From Anaerolineales bacterium (GTDB lineage Bacteria > Chloroflexota > Anaerolineae > Anaerolineales > Villigracilaceae): a stretch of 64,000 nucleotides of DNA. Location of the stretch: assembly GCA_016789305.1 (NCBI GenBank), contig JAEURJ010000023.1:620001-684000 (forward strand), in the 5' to 3' direction. The position numbers and the translations under genes are program-made. Of the stretch, positions 16,205-24,626 are shown piece by piece. Every line of letters begins with the position of its first letter. Positions within the stretch are counted from its first letter, which is position 1. The notes beneath the pieces were generated by a model, which worked only from the letters and a program-made list of their open reading frames with translations, had not been told where the DNA came from and ran no database searches.

Positions 16205-17998
16205 CTAATAAACTCTTGCCTTCGGTTGATGTTTGGTGATGACGACAGGTTTGTAATTGATCTCAAGTTTTCCGTTCTTCTTTGCGATCAAGGTGTGCTT
16301 CAACCAATTCTTATCGTCTCGTTCCGGATAATCTTCGCGTGAATGTCCGCCGCGCGATTCTTTTCTGTTCAACGCGCTGGCCGCGACCACTTCCGCGATC
16401 TCGAGCATGTTGCCGAGTTCCCACGCGTTCAACAATTCGGTGTTGAAGATTTTTCCCGTGTCGGTAACTTTTACATCTTTGAATCGTTTCTGCATATCGC
16501 GTACTTTATCCAATGCAGACTGCATATCTTTTTCATTTCGATAAATGCCGACTTCGGAGAACATGACGTTCTTCATCTCGTTGGCAAGATCATACGCGTT
16601 GACTTTACCGGACGCATTGCGCAGCGCTTCAAATTCGGACCGTGTGGCTGCTTCGGCGTTCTCGGGCATTTTCTGGTACTCAGCAGACTTGGCGTATTCG
16701 GCTGCTTTGAGCCCTGCGTGTTTACCGAACACGACGAGATCAAGCAGTGAATTTGTCCCCAACCGATTTGCCCCATGGACGGAAACACAAGCACATTCAC
16801 CCGCTGCAAACAAACCGGGAACTGTAGTCCCTTTATCGTCAATGACAACTTCGCCATATTTATTGGTGGGGATACCGCCCATTGCATAATGCGCAGTGGG
16901 TTGCGTTGGCATCATCTGAGTCACCGGGTCCACGCCGAGATAGACGCGGCAGAAATCCACGATATCGGGAATCTTTTTCAAAATCGTGTCACCGGTTATG
17001 GCGATGGGAGAACCGTCCGGGTTCGTTCGTCCATCTTCTTTTGCAAACTTGTTGACCGTTTCAGGACGAATATCCAGGTATACATAATTGGATCCGTTAA
17101 TGCCGCGGCCTTCCTTGATTTCCGTATAGATCGCGCGCGAGACCACATCACGAGAGGCGAGGTCTTTCACAGTGGGTGCATACTTCGGCATGAAGCGTTC
17201 ACCCTTGCCGTTGATCAATACCGCACCTTCACCACGCGCGCCTTCTGTAATGAGAATGCCGAGCTTGTAAATTCCTGTTGGATGAAATTGGAAGAACTCC
17301 ATATCTTCCAATGGAATGCCTTTGCGCAACAATAATGATGCGCCATCGCCTGTGTAGGCGTAAGCGTTGGAAGTCACTTCGAAGATACGTCCAAAACCAC
17401 CTGTGGCGAAGATGACTGCCTTCGCGTGGAAAGTGTGCAGTTCGCCTGTTGCCAATTCAATTGCCACTACCCCTGTGGCCTTGCCATCCACCATGATGAA
17501 ATCAATGGCTTGATATTCGTCAAAGAAATTGACGTTGTTCTTGATGCATTGTTGATACAACGTTTGCAGGATCATATGTCCCGTGCGGTCTGCGGCATGC
17601 GCAGCTCTGCGGACGGGTTTGCCGGTTTCGTTGTTGGTGTGTCCGCCAAACGGTCGCTGGGAGATGCGGCCTTCGGGGGTGCGGTCAAATGGCAGACCCA
17701 TGTGTTCCAGTTCGAGCACAGCATCGATCGCTTCATTCGTCATGAACTCGATGGCATCCTGATCGCCAAGATAATCCGACCCTTTGACGGTGTCGTACAT
17801 ATGCCATTCAGGTTTGTCTTCTTCGTAATTGCCCAAAGCGGCGGAGATGCCACCTTGTGCTGCGCCCGTGTGTGAGCGCGTGGGATATAACTTGCTGATG
17901 ACCGCGGTCTTTGCAGTGCGCGATGCATACAACCCGGCCATGAGACCCGCGCCGCCTGCTCCAACTACGAGCACTTCAAATTGATGAACATTTGACAT
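16205..17998 (-). CDS. sdhA: Succinate dehydrogenase flavoprotein subunit (copy 1)
   Basis: 597 residues, the normal SdhA length. VVGAGGAGLMAGLYAS binds the FAD ADP moiety, and His43 in RSHTGAAQGG is the covalent FAD attachment residue. FHPTGIYKLGILITEGARGE and the HGANRLGTNSLLDLVVFG segment form the dicarboxylate site. The C-terminal RKESRGGHSREDYPERDD is the family signature. It oxidises succinate to fumarate. CAGGAG precedes the ATG. The upstream membrane subunits are separated from it by a GxxExxY gene with flanking repeats, so coupling of transcription across the operon may be weakened. Confidence 0.96.
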   Translation of the reverse strand: MSNVHQFEVLVVGAGGAGLMAGLYASRTAKTAVISKLYPTRSHTGAAQGGISAALGNYEEDKPEWHMYDTVKGSDYLGDQDAIEFMTNEAIDAVLELEHMGLPFDRTPEGRISQRPFGGHTNNETGKPVRRAAHAADRTGHMILQTLYQQCIKNNVNFFDEYQAIDFIMVDGKATGVVAIELATGELHTFHAKAVIFATGGFGRIFEVTSNAYAYTGDGASLLLRKGIPLEDMEFFQFHPTGIYKLGILITEGARGEGAVLINGKGERFMPKYAPTVKDLASRDVVSRAIYTEIKEGRGINGSNYVYLDIRPETVNKFAKEDGRTNPDGSPIAITGDTILKKIPDIVDFCRVYLGVDPVTQMMPTQPTAHYAMGGIPTNKYGEVVIDDKGTTVPGLFAAGECACVSVHGANRLGTNSLLDLVVFGKHAGLKAAEYAKSAEYQKMPENAEAATRSEFEALRNASGKVNAYDLANEMKNVMFSEVGIYRNEKDMQSALDKVRDMQKRFKDVKVTDTGKIFNTELLNAWELGNMLEIAEVVAASALNRKESRGGHSREDYPERDDKNWLKHTLIAKKNGKLEINYKPVVITKHQPKARVY

Positions 17999-18016
17999 GA
18001 ATTACTCCTGAAAAAA

Positions 18017-18048
18017 TTTAACCACAAAGGACACGAAGTACACAAAGG
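18017..18048 (+). repeat. Left inverted repeat flanking the GxxExxY gene
   Basis: A 32-nt run of TTTAACCACAAAGGACACGA followed by two more AAAG-type units. It matches the reverse complement of 18583-18614 at 27 of 32 positions and resembles the repeat arms at 6090-6153. Confidence 0.8.
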
Positions 18049-18097
18049 TTTAAGTGGTGATTGCAATGCTTTTGATGCCTTTGCGATTGAAAGATTT

Positions 18098-18508
18098 TTA
18101 AACCACAATTCTTTTGATTCCGTCTTTCAGATGAGATACATTGAAGTTGATCAGAAAACCGAGGCGGACTTTGCTCAAACGAAGATAGGTGATAAGTTGA
18201 GCTTCATACACCGGGTTCATTTTCTCAACGGACTTAAGTTCTGCTATCACACATTTTTCGACCAGCATATCGATCCGCAAGGCTGATTCGAGTTGCACGC
18301 CTTCAAATATAATTGGAAGTTTTACTTCTGTTTCAACAAGTGTTCCACTTAAGCCGAGTACATGTTTCATTGCAACTTGATAAACCGATTCGAGCAAGCC
18401 TGGTCCCAACTCGGTATGGACTTTGTACGCAGCATCAAGAACAAGCTTCCCTATTTTCTCGGTTTCGACAGGTACAGGTTGGTAAACTTTCCTTGGCAGA
18501 TTTGGCAT
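18098..18508 (-). CDS. GxxExxY protein
   Basis: 136 residues, typical length. The signature lies in ELGPGLLESVYQVAM (G-x-x-E-x-x-Y, around 38-52). Next come VETEVKLPIIFEGV, DMLVEKCVIAELKSVEKM (acidic residue followed by E-x-K, as in PD-(D/E)xK nuclease-like folds) and YLRLSKVRLGFLINFNV. The family is widespread and uncharacterised; a nuclease-like fold has been suggested from sequence. It sits inside the sdh operon in the same orientation, framed by inverted repeats (18017-18048 and 18583-18614), which looks like an inserted cassette. AAAGGAAA lies before the ATG. Confidence 0.9.
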   Translation of the reverse strand: MPNLPRKVYQPVPVETEKIGKLVLDAAYKVHTELGPGLLESVYQVAMKHVLGLSGTLVETEVKLPIIFEGVQLESALRIDMLVEKCVIAELKSVEKMNPVYEAQLITYLRLSKVRLGFLINFNVSHLKDGIKRIVV

Positions 18509-18582
18509 CAGGATATTTCCTTTTGATCAACACATCCTCAAATAAAATCCAAACCAAATCCTCTCATTCTACCAACAACCAA

Positions 18583-18614
18583 CCTTCGTGCTCTTTGTGT
18601 CCTTTGTGTTTAAA
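18583..18614 (-). repeat. Right inverted repeat flanking the GxxExxY gene
   Basis: Read on the minus strand it begins TTTAAACACAAAGGACACAA, a 32-nt inverted partner of 18017-18048 with five differences. It ends 2 nt before the sdhD stop codon. Confidence 0.8.
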
Positions 18615-18616
18615 AA

Positions 18617-19048
18617 CTACGCAGTCCAAATGATGTATAAACCAGCCGCCGCAACGACGAAGAACATCGCCATGTTCAAATAGCGATTCCAATTGCGTTG
18701 ATTGTCCTTCGGAAGATAATCGTCGAGAACAACGATCACGCCGTGAATGCCATGCGACCCGGCAGTGAGGAACATGCCGCTGGCAACCAATCTCCAGAAC
18801 ATGCTGGCGAATGGAGTGATGTCGGGGAGGTTGGTGTATTCCACGTGACCCGGGTTGGACACGAGTGCCCAACGTAAAACTTCCACGAAGGTCATGCTGT
18901 GTTGTGCACCCATCGCGAGTGCGCCAACGACACCGAACAGAATAAATCCGTACATGCCCAATGCTGTGGCGCGGGTGAAGGCCCACATGAAGGTTTCAAA
19001 GCTCATGCCGCGTTTGGAAAGGGGGAGTGTTCGCGGTTTTGCGTTCAT
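18617..19048 (-). CDS. sdhD: Succinate dehydrogenase membrane anchor subunit (copy 1)
   Basis: 143 residues with three hydrophobic helices (about 25-47, 78-105 and 118-140). The second contains SHGIHGVIVVLDDYLP, where a histidine could ligate heme b. The ATG overlaps the sdhC stop by one base (TAATG), with GGGAGG 6 nt upstream. A longer frame upstream has no ribosome binding site. SdhC and SdhD form the quinone and heme site in the membrane. The stop codon abuts the inverted repeat of the GxxExxY cassette. Confidence 0.82.
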   Translation of the reverse strand: MNAKPRTLPLSKRGMSFETFMWAFTRATALGMYGFILFGVVGALAMGAQHSMTFVEVLRWALVSNPGHVEYTNLPDITPFASMFWRLVASGMFLTAGSHGIHGVIVVLDDYLPKDNQRNWNRYLNMAMFFVVAAAGLYIIWTA

Positions 19049-19437
19049 TACAGCCTCCCGATCGCGGTGGTGACTGCGCTGACTGCTGCAAAGCTGAACA
19101 GGATAATGAAGATCACCCACTCGATGGCAATTGCCTGGCGATGGTATTGAATCAAACGTGTGGGGAATAAGTCCAAAATGGTGATGCGCAGTCCATTGAT
19201 GGCGTGAAACAGCACGCAGAACAGAATGAAGATCTGGAACGGCGGACTCATGTAGATATCGTTGATGAAATCGCCGATGGCCCAGCCCTGTTTTTCGACA
19301 AAGGTCGCCAGAATATGAACCGTAATAAAAATCGCCATCCCCAACCCGCCAATGCGATGCAGGATAAAGGTCAAGAACGGACCCTGTCCCTTGTATCGCA
19401 GAGCCGTAGAAAGGCTAACATCCCTTTTCAGGCCCAT
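19048..19437 (-). CDS. sdhC: Succinate dehydrogenase cytochrome b subunit (copy 1)
   Basis: 129 residues, three membrane helices. FILHRIGGLGMAIFITVHIL is the conserved first-helix motif with H-R-x-x-G, and VLFHAINGLRITILDL in the second/third helix carries the likely heme-binding His. GGAGGTTTC precedes the ATG at 19437; the frame extends 14 codons further without support. First gene of the operon sdhC-sdhD-(GxxExxY)-sdhA-sdhB. Confidence 0.87.
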   Translation of the reverse strand: MGLKRDVSLSTALRYKGQGPFLTFILHRIGGLGMAIFITVHILATFVEKQGWAIGDFINDIYMSPPFQIFILFCVLFHAINGLRITILDLFPTRLIQYHRQAIAIEWVIFIILFSFAAVSAVTTAIGRL

Positions 19438-19613
19438 TGAAACCTCCGAAGTGAATTTTTTGTTTGTAATTTCAGGCACTTGTGCCCAAACGACGTTTTA
19501 TTGTTTGGGTGCAAGGAACTATTTTACTCTTGTCACAGGTGAAATGCCAGTTTTTATGATTAAATGAAATTAAGCAGTACAATCGTCGAAAATTTTGTGT
19601 AAACGGAGAACCC

Positions 19614-19949
19614 ATGAAAACAACCAGTGGATTGGAATATATCGAAGTACAAGCAGGCACGGGCGCGCAGGCTGCGGCCGGCAAGACTGTCGCTGTACAT
19701 TACACCGGCAAGTTTCAGGACGGCAAGGTGTTTGACAGCTCAATCTCGCGTGGTGAGCCGCTTGAATTCAAACTCGGAGTCGGCAACGTCATCAAAGGTT
19801 GGGACGAGGGCATCGCCCTGATGAAAGTGGGCGGCAAGGCGCAGTTGATTATCCCGCCCGCCTTAGGATATGGCGAACGCGGTGCCGGCGGCGTGATCCC
19901 GCCCAACTCCACACTCGTCTTTGATGTGGAATTGGTTGCAGTGAAATAA
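19614..19949 (+). CDS. FKBP-type peptidyl-prolyl cis-trans isomerase
   Basis: 111 residues, a single minimal FKBP domain without signal peptide, hence cytoplasmic. VAVHYTGKFQDGKVFDSS, FKLGVGNVIKGWDEGIALM, GGKAQLIIPPALGYGERG and TLVFDVELVAV cover the whole fold, including the Tyr, Asp, Phe, Val-Ile, Trp and Tyr residues of the active pocket. It speeds isomerisation of Xaa-Pro bonds. CGGAGAACCC precedes the ATG. Monocistronic. Confidence 0.95.
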   Translation: MKTTSGLEYIEVQAGTGAQAAAGKTVAVHYTGKFQDGKVFDSSISRGEPLEFKLGVGNVIKGWDEGIALMKVGGKAQLIIPPALGYGERGAGGVIPPNSTLVFDVELVAVK

Positions 19950-19950
19950 A

Positions 19951-19987
19951 AAAACAACCCTCCGTTTTGGAGGGTTGTTTTTTTATT
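19951..19987. terminator. Bidirectional terminator between convergent genes
   Basis: AACAACCCTCC (19953-19963) pairs with GGAGGGTTGTT (19969-19979), with a T-run after it on the plus strand and an A-run before it that serves the minus strand. It separates the FKBP gene from the lipoprotein gene ending at 20023. Confidence 0.9.
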
Positions 19988-20022
19988 TAGCAGTAAAGTT
20001 CGATTAAAACTGCATTTTGACC

Positions 20023-21009
20023 TTAGTTGGGATAGCCGCCTGTCCCTGGAGTAAATTCAATGTCGTCCTGCTGAGCTTGAACCTGACATCCCATCGGTTC
20101 GGTGCCTGTGGCTTCGAAGTTCGCAGGCACGCGGCAGGTATTGTCGAAGCCGGCCAATTCCTTCAGTGGGTAGTTATCGCCTTTCACAGGAGAGCCAGCC
20201 CGTTGCAAGGTGAAGGTGTCGTTGAAGTAGAACTTGGTTGGGTCGATTGGGTAGGCGGAAGCCAAAGGATTCCACATCCACTTTGGAAAGTCGCGAAGCG
20301 TCTCTTGTTTAAAGGCGATTTCCACGATCCCATTGGCAGCATTGGCCCGTGCCCAAGCGGCATCTGGATCCTCGCCTTTACCGGAGTCGAAGAGGATTGT
20401 TTCGTAACCGTTGCCGGTGTAGATGTCATCAGGTTTGGAACTGATGCCACCGATATCGCCGTTGTTATCCACATAGGCGGTCACGCCATCGGTGGTCCAA
20501 TCCGCGCCGAAAGGTCCTTGCGCCACGAGCAGGATCTCGGTTTTTCCGTCGACGTTAAGATCAAATTCGACGCCATAGAGTCCGCTCATCTCACCGGTTG
20601 TCGTGTCAGCGCCTGCCAGCTTGATCTGCACATAATACCAGGTATCATCCTTGGTCATGCTCATGCCCACGATATCGATCTGGGGTAAATATGTCATATC
20701 AGTGGCGGTAAACGGACGCTCGAAGCGGTTGATCCTGAATTCGTCGCCTCCGCGTACACTCTTCTCTGTGGCGCCAGTTTCAGACTCTTCATTATCGTGA
20801 GCATTGGCAATTGCCGTGACTCCCGAAGAAGGCTGAACAAGATGCTGAATCGCCACCGGACTGGGCTCGGGTGCCGTTGTGGATGTGGCGGGGGGAGGGG
20901 GAAGTGTGGCGGTGGAAGAGCCTGGAAGGGCGGGCAACCCGCAGGCCGTTGCTGTGAAGACCACCAACATTCCCACAGAAACAAAAAACATTACACGATT
21001 TCTCTTCAT
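20023..21009 (-). CDS. Lipoprotein, unknown function
   Basis: 328 residues. A lipoprotein signal (MKRNRVMFFVSVGMLVVF, lipobox TATAC with Cys23) precedes a low-complexity Pro/Thr/Ser linker of about 30 residues. The folded part includes VSVR-type acidic strands such as YLPQIDIVGMSMTKDDTWYY, GVEFDLNVDGKTEILLVAQG and VTAYVDNNGDIGG, which resemble beta-sandwich domains describing numeric or carbohydrate-binding surface proteins. No catalytic motif is seen. AAAGGATAAC lies upstream. Terminated by the shared hairpin at 19951. Confidence 0.7.
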   Translation of the reverse strand: MKRNRVMFFVSVGMLVVFTATACGLPALPGSSTATLPPPPATSTTAPEPSPVAIQHLVQPSSGVTAIANAHDNEESETGATEKSVRGGDEFRINRFERPFTATDMTYLPQIDIVGMSMTKDDTWYYVQIKLAGADTTTGEMSGLYGVEFDLNVDGKTEILLVAQGPFGADWTTDGVTAYVDNNGDIGGISSKPDDIYTGNGYETILFDSGKGEDPDAAWARANAANGIVEIAFKQETLRDFPKWMWNPLASAYPIDPTKFYFNDTFTLQRAGSPVKGDNYPLKELAGFDNTCRVPANFEATGTEPMGCQVQAQQDDIEFTPGTGGYPN

Positions 21010-21106
21010 AATTATGTTATCCTTTCGTAAATATGGATTTTTCGAGACTTACAAAATTGAAGATAATGACTAAGCCATTTTTAATCTTCTTTGTCCAATA
21101 TTATAC

Positions 21107-22468
21107 ATGTCATGTCCGGAAAGGCTAGATATACATAAGTCCTATATCGTCTCTGCCATCCTTGTGACCCTGCTGGCCGCCTGCACGACCGGGCCTAAAG
21201 ATGATAAGCAGGGTCAGGGTACGGCAACTCATACACCTGCGGCCGATTTTGCAGTTCTTCCAACACCCTATCGCACAGAGGCTTCTGTCTCGGCCTTGGT
21301 GCGCTTCGTGGATATTGACGAAGGTGGGACTGTTTACGCTGATACGAATGCAGCTACAGGTTTTCCGACAGCAAGCCTATTGGTCGAATCAAGTGACAGC
21401 CACCTGCCGTTGGGATTGGAGGCAGATGGGCTATTGGTGGCAATCGACACGAATCAGCACGATGCAACCCCCTACCAGGTTAAGTTTGAATGGACTCCCT
21501 GGCATGGGAATGGGAACTATGTCTTAAATCTCCAACTGCTGGATTGGGATAACAGCTCCATCCCTAGTTCACAGGTAATTACAGTTAATGTAACGGGCAT
21601 CCCGGAGAATGCTCCCACTGTAAAATCAAAATTTATCGAATTGTACCGGGAACGTTTCGGGCTTAACTTGGTTGCCCCGATTTTTGCGCGCTTCAATGCA
21701 TCCACCTACAGTCCGGATAAAGAGTCCCGCTGGGTCAGCACTGCCTACATAGGAAATCACCTCTATGAGATCGATATTCTGGACAATGGGACGATTACCA
21801 CTCCATCCTATGTCATCAATTCTGATGAAAGCGTAGGGTTTTGTCGTCCATCTGGCACAATTCGCATGTTGGCAGTCGTCGTTGACTACGGCAATACTGG
21901 CCTTGATCCTATGGATGTGGAAGCGGCGCTTCTTGCCGGACTGGAAGAGGCCCAGCAGCAGTGGGCCAATACCTCACTTCAAATTGGTTTGTCAGAGCCG
22001 GTTTTGCAAGTGGAATTGACAACCTTTGTCTACGGACCCCCACCACTCACCGGGCGTTATGTAACTCCTGATGAGATTCGTTCCGCCGGTGGCCTGGACC
22101 CGGCAGATTTCGATCTGCTTGTCGAAATTGACCTCGACAAAAATAACACGATCACCGGTCAGTACGAAGGGATGGGTGTATCGCTTGGTGACGGCTGCCG
22201 TCTACTCGGCATACGCCGCACCAATATTGCCTTCAATGTCAGAGATCAAAAGTCATTGGAAAATGCCATGCCGGGTTCGATTTTTCATCATGAACTAATT
22301 CACAGCATGGGCTGGATGCACTGGTGGCCCAACCAATCCGGTGACAGTCTATCCTGGGTGAACAGTAGAAAGGGCTGGGAGCCATCACTGCTGTTCGGTT
22401 GGAGGGATGTGGATGGAGATGGGGTTATCGAGATATTGGATCCAACACCTTATGGCTTGATTCAGTAG
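21107..22468 (+). CDS. Lipoprotein metalloprotease, metzincin-like
   Basis: 453 residues. SYIVSAILVTLLAACTTG is a lipoprotein signal ending in LAAC (Cys26). A beta-rich region at about 50-165 (VRFVDIDEGGTVYADTN, WTPWHGNGNYVLNLQLLDWD) looks like an immunoglobulin/cadherin-type module. The C-terminal domain carries HHELIHSMGWMHWWP around residue 397, a complete HExxHxxGxxH zinc site as in metzincins. SLSWVNSRKGWEPSLL follows, but a clear Met-turn is not identified. It probably works outside the cell on protein substrates. GGACATGT-like context gives no strong ribosome binding site. Confidence 0.78.
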   Translation: MSCPERLDIHKSYIVSAILVTLLAACTTGPKDDKQGQGTATHTPAADFAVLPTPYRTEASVSALVRFVDIDEGGTVYADTNAATGFPTASLLVESSDSHLPLGLEADGLLVAIDTNQHDATPYQVKFEWTPWHGNGNYVLNLQLLDWDNSSIPSSQVITVNVTGIPENAPTVKSKFIELYRERFGLNLVAPIFARFNASTYSPDKESRWVSTAYIGNHLYEIDILDNGTITTPSYVINSDESVGFCRPSGTIRMLAVVVDYGNTGLDPMDVEAALLAGLEEAQQQWANTSLQIGLSEPVLQVELTTFVYGPPPLTGRYVTPDEIRSAGGLDPADFDLLVEIDLDKNNTITGQYEGMGVSLGDGCRLLGIRRTNIAFNVRDQKSLENAMPGSIFHHELIHSMGWMHWWPNQSGDSLSWVNSRKGWEPSLLFGWRDVDGDGVIEILDPTPYGLIQ

Positions 22469-22503
22469 ACCTCATTTATTTGTATTTCGACTTTTCCCGA
22501 GTA

Positions 22504-22548
22504 CAAAATGATGCCATAGTCATGTAAGTTGACCATGGCATCATTTTG
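22504..22548. terminator. Hairpin between convergent genes
   Basis: CAAAATGATGCCAT (22504-22517) pairs exactly with ATGGCATCATTTTG (22535-22548). It sits between the protease stop (22468) and the GT39 stop (22571). There is no strong T-run on either side, so it may be an RNA-stabilising hairpin rather than an efficient terminator. Confidence 0.55.
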
Positions 22549-22570
22549 TGAAGCGGGTATTGGTGAATGT

Positions 22571-24523
22571 TTAAGGTGTATTGGAAGAGTCCGTATTGGC
22601 TTCCTTCAAATAAACGTGAAAGTTTCCAAAAGACTGATCTGACATGACGGCTGCATAATGGGAGTTTTCCGCATCGGAGATGATCGCGCAGGGAGCAAAT
22701 GCAGGGTCTTCATAAATATGCGTTTCATTTGCCACATCAATATAATGGATCGCACCGTCAAATCCCTTTTCCCGTAACAGGACCCAGAATGGATATTCAA
22801 GGGCAAGCGAGCTGATATTAAGCCCAACACGGTCGCAGCTTGTTCCTGCGATCAAGTCCGTCATGGATTCATATTCAGGATAATACGCCTTCGTGTACTG
22901 AAAATACTGTTCATCCCGGGTGGGCATTGTTCCTGTGATCAAACCGGAGAGCGGACGCATCTGATTTTGATAGATCCAGATAAATGACAAGCTCACTGCC
23001 AACAGGCTCACAATGCGCGAAAGATCCGGGCGGCGGACCTGGCTGAGCGTGATGGTTATGATCGGTGTCCATAAAATAAAAAGCGGAAGTTGAAGGTGGC
23101 TGCCCCAAACCTGCCAGCGTAAGGTTAGGTTGAGTAGTACAAAGCCTGCAATAAGAGCCAAAGCAAAATGCTTCACAGGTCGGTTGGCAGAACTTAAAAA
23201 CAGAAGAGCAAGACAGGTGCCAACAATCAAAAACATGTGCAGGGGATTACCGGCAAAATGTTCGTCGTATATACAGCCGAGAGAACGGTTAAAGATATCG
23301 ACGTACCCCCATGTGGTTCCGGCATCCGTCGGATTCAGTCCGGTGAGTCTATGCATATACCCAAGGCCATTCAATAACCAACGGTTTGGTTGATTTAAGA
23401 TATCCAGTGGAGGTTTGCAATCTGTCGGCACGTGCATGGCAATATTTCGAAGGCTATTGGACACGAACACTGCCGGAGTCATGAAATCGTTTTTGACTCT
23501 TTCATGAATACCAACCGGGTCCAAATAGAAACTTAAATTACGGCCAAAATGCCCCGCATTTAAAACAAGTGTTAGAAGCAGTACAAGGACACCGCGAACA
23601 ATCCCGGGGCGCAGACCGCCGTTCTTGATCACAAGGCTTCCGATCACGACGCCGAGAGGAAGGGCATAGATGAAGCTGGTCGCTTTCGTTAAAACTGCCA
23701 TGCCCATGGACAGGCCTGTCACAGTTGCCCAGAACCATGACTCCGGCTGCCTGCTCCAGCGTAAACCAAACCATATCAGCGCCACCAACCAAAGGGTTAC
23801 GACAAGATCGTTCCTGGCAGCAGTCGCTTGAAGTACGGCCATGGGAATTCCGGCGCACAGAACAGCTGCCGCTATCTGAATGTCACGCTTTGCGCCCAAC
23901 TCAGCCGCAACCGCTGATACTCCAATTAGACAAAGGAGAAAGGCACCCCACTGAATCAAGTTGACATACTGATCACTCCCGGTAAGGGCGAATTGATGCA
24001 GAAAAATGAACTCGGTGAACGGAGGAAAATAGACAACCCGCACATTATTAGAGGCGAAATTCGCCAGTGAACCATTTTGCAGCCAGTGCATCGCCCGGGG
24101 CAAATGATACGTCATGGATTCGTACGTGTTGGGTGCATATATAAGAGCCACAACAAACAACGAGATGGCTTGAATGCCCAACAGGGCAAACATCACCCAT
24201 GTAATGAAGTTCTGTTCTCTCATCCACGCGGATATTTTTTCGCGGACCTGTATAAGATTTGGCAGCTTGAACTCCGCTTTACGAACAAGCCACAAAAGTA
24301 AAACGAGCAAAACGAGAAGAATGATGCCCCAGCCGATGGACAGACTCAAAGGATCCAGCTTCTGCATCAGGCTTAGTAATTCAGTTAATAAAACCAACAG
24401 GATTCCCCATGCCAGGCTGGCCATCATTGTGGATGCACGCCATCCCCACGATTGTTGGCGAAGGTGCGATACCAATTCAAAAATCAGGAAAAGGATAAGT
24501 GCGGGACTAATGAGAAGAAACAT
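22571..24523 (-). CDS. GT39/ArnT-like integral membrane glycosyltransferase
   Basis: 650 residues with about 12 hydrophobic segments and a soluble C-terminal part from about 530. The first large loop has YAPNTYESMTYHLPRAMHWL, matching the D/E-x-x-x-Y-H-L-P-R loop common in PMT-like GT-C enzymes that use polyprenyl-phosphate sugars outside the membrane. LKATSFIYALPLGVVIGSL-type helices follow. The start was placed at MFLLISPALI, 11 nt after AAGGAG; a longer frame begins 15 codons upstream without a site. It is in line with the UbiA/Yip1 genes upstream but separated by 103 nt. Confidence 0.78.
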   Translation of the reverse strand: MFLLISPALILFLIFELVSHLRQQSWGWRASTMMASLAWGILLVLLTELLSLMQKLDPLSLSIGWGIILLVLLVLLLWLVRKAEFKLPNLIQVREKISAWMREQNFITWVMFALLGIQAISLFVVALIYAPNTYESMTYHLPRAMHWLQNGSLANFASNNVRVVYFPPFTEFIFLHQFALTGSDQYVNLIQWGAFLLCLIGVSAVAAELGAKRDIQIAAAVLCAGIPMAVLQATAARNDLVVTLWLVALIWFGLRWSRQPESWFWATVTGLSMGMAVLTKATSFIYALPLGVVIGSLVIKNGGLRPGIVRGVLVLLLTLVLNAGHFGRNLSFYLDPVGIHERVKNDFMTPAVFVSNSLRNIAMHVPTDCKPPLDILNQPNRWLLNGLGYMHRLTGLNPTDAGTTWGYVDIFNRSLGCIYDEHFAGNPLHMFLIVGTCLALLFLSSANRPVKHFALALIAGFVLLNLTLRWQVWGSHLQLPLFILWTPIITITLSQVRRPDLSRIVSLLAVSLSFIWIYQNQMRPLSGLITGTMPTRDEQYFQYTKAYYPEYESMTDLIAGTSCDRVGLNISSLALEYPFWVLLREKGFDGAIHYIDVANETHIYEDPAFAPCAIISDAENSHYAAVMSDQSFGNFHVYLKEANTDSSNTP

Positions 24524-24626
24524 AACGAAAAAAACTCCTTGAATGGATAAATGGGGTCTTGAATGCAAATTCGGAAGAGCTACAGGGTCAGGTATGATCC
24601 GTGAAAAAAGCGCATTCGATTACTCG

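Noticed and set aside
16775..17335. Plus-strand open frame of 186 codons opposite sdhA
   Set aside because: A shadow of the conserved sdhA frame.
20017..20688. Plus-strand open frame of 223 codons
   Set aside because: It lies antiparallel to a clear lipoprotein gene, and its translation has no domain, signal or ribosome binding site.
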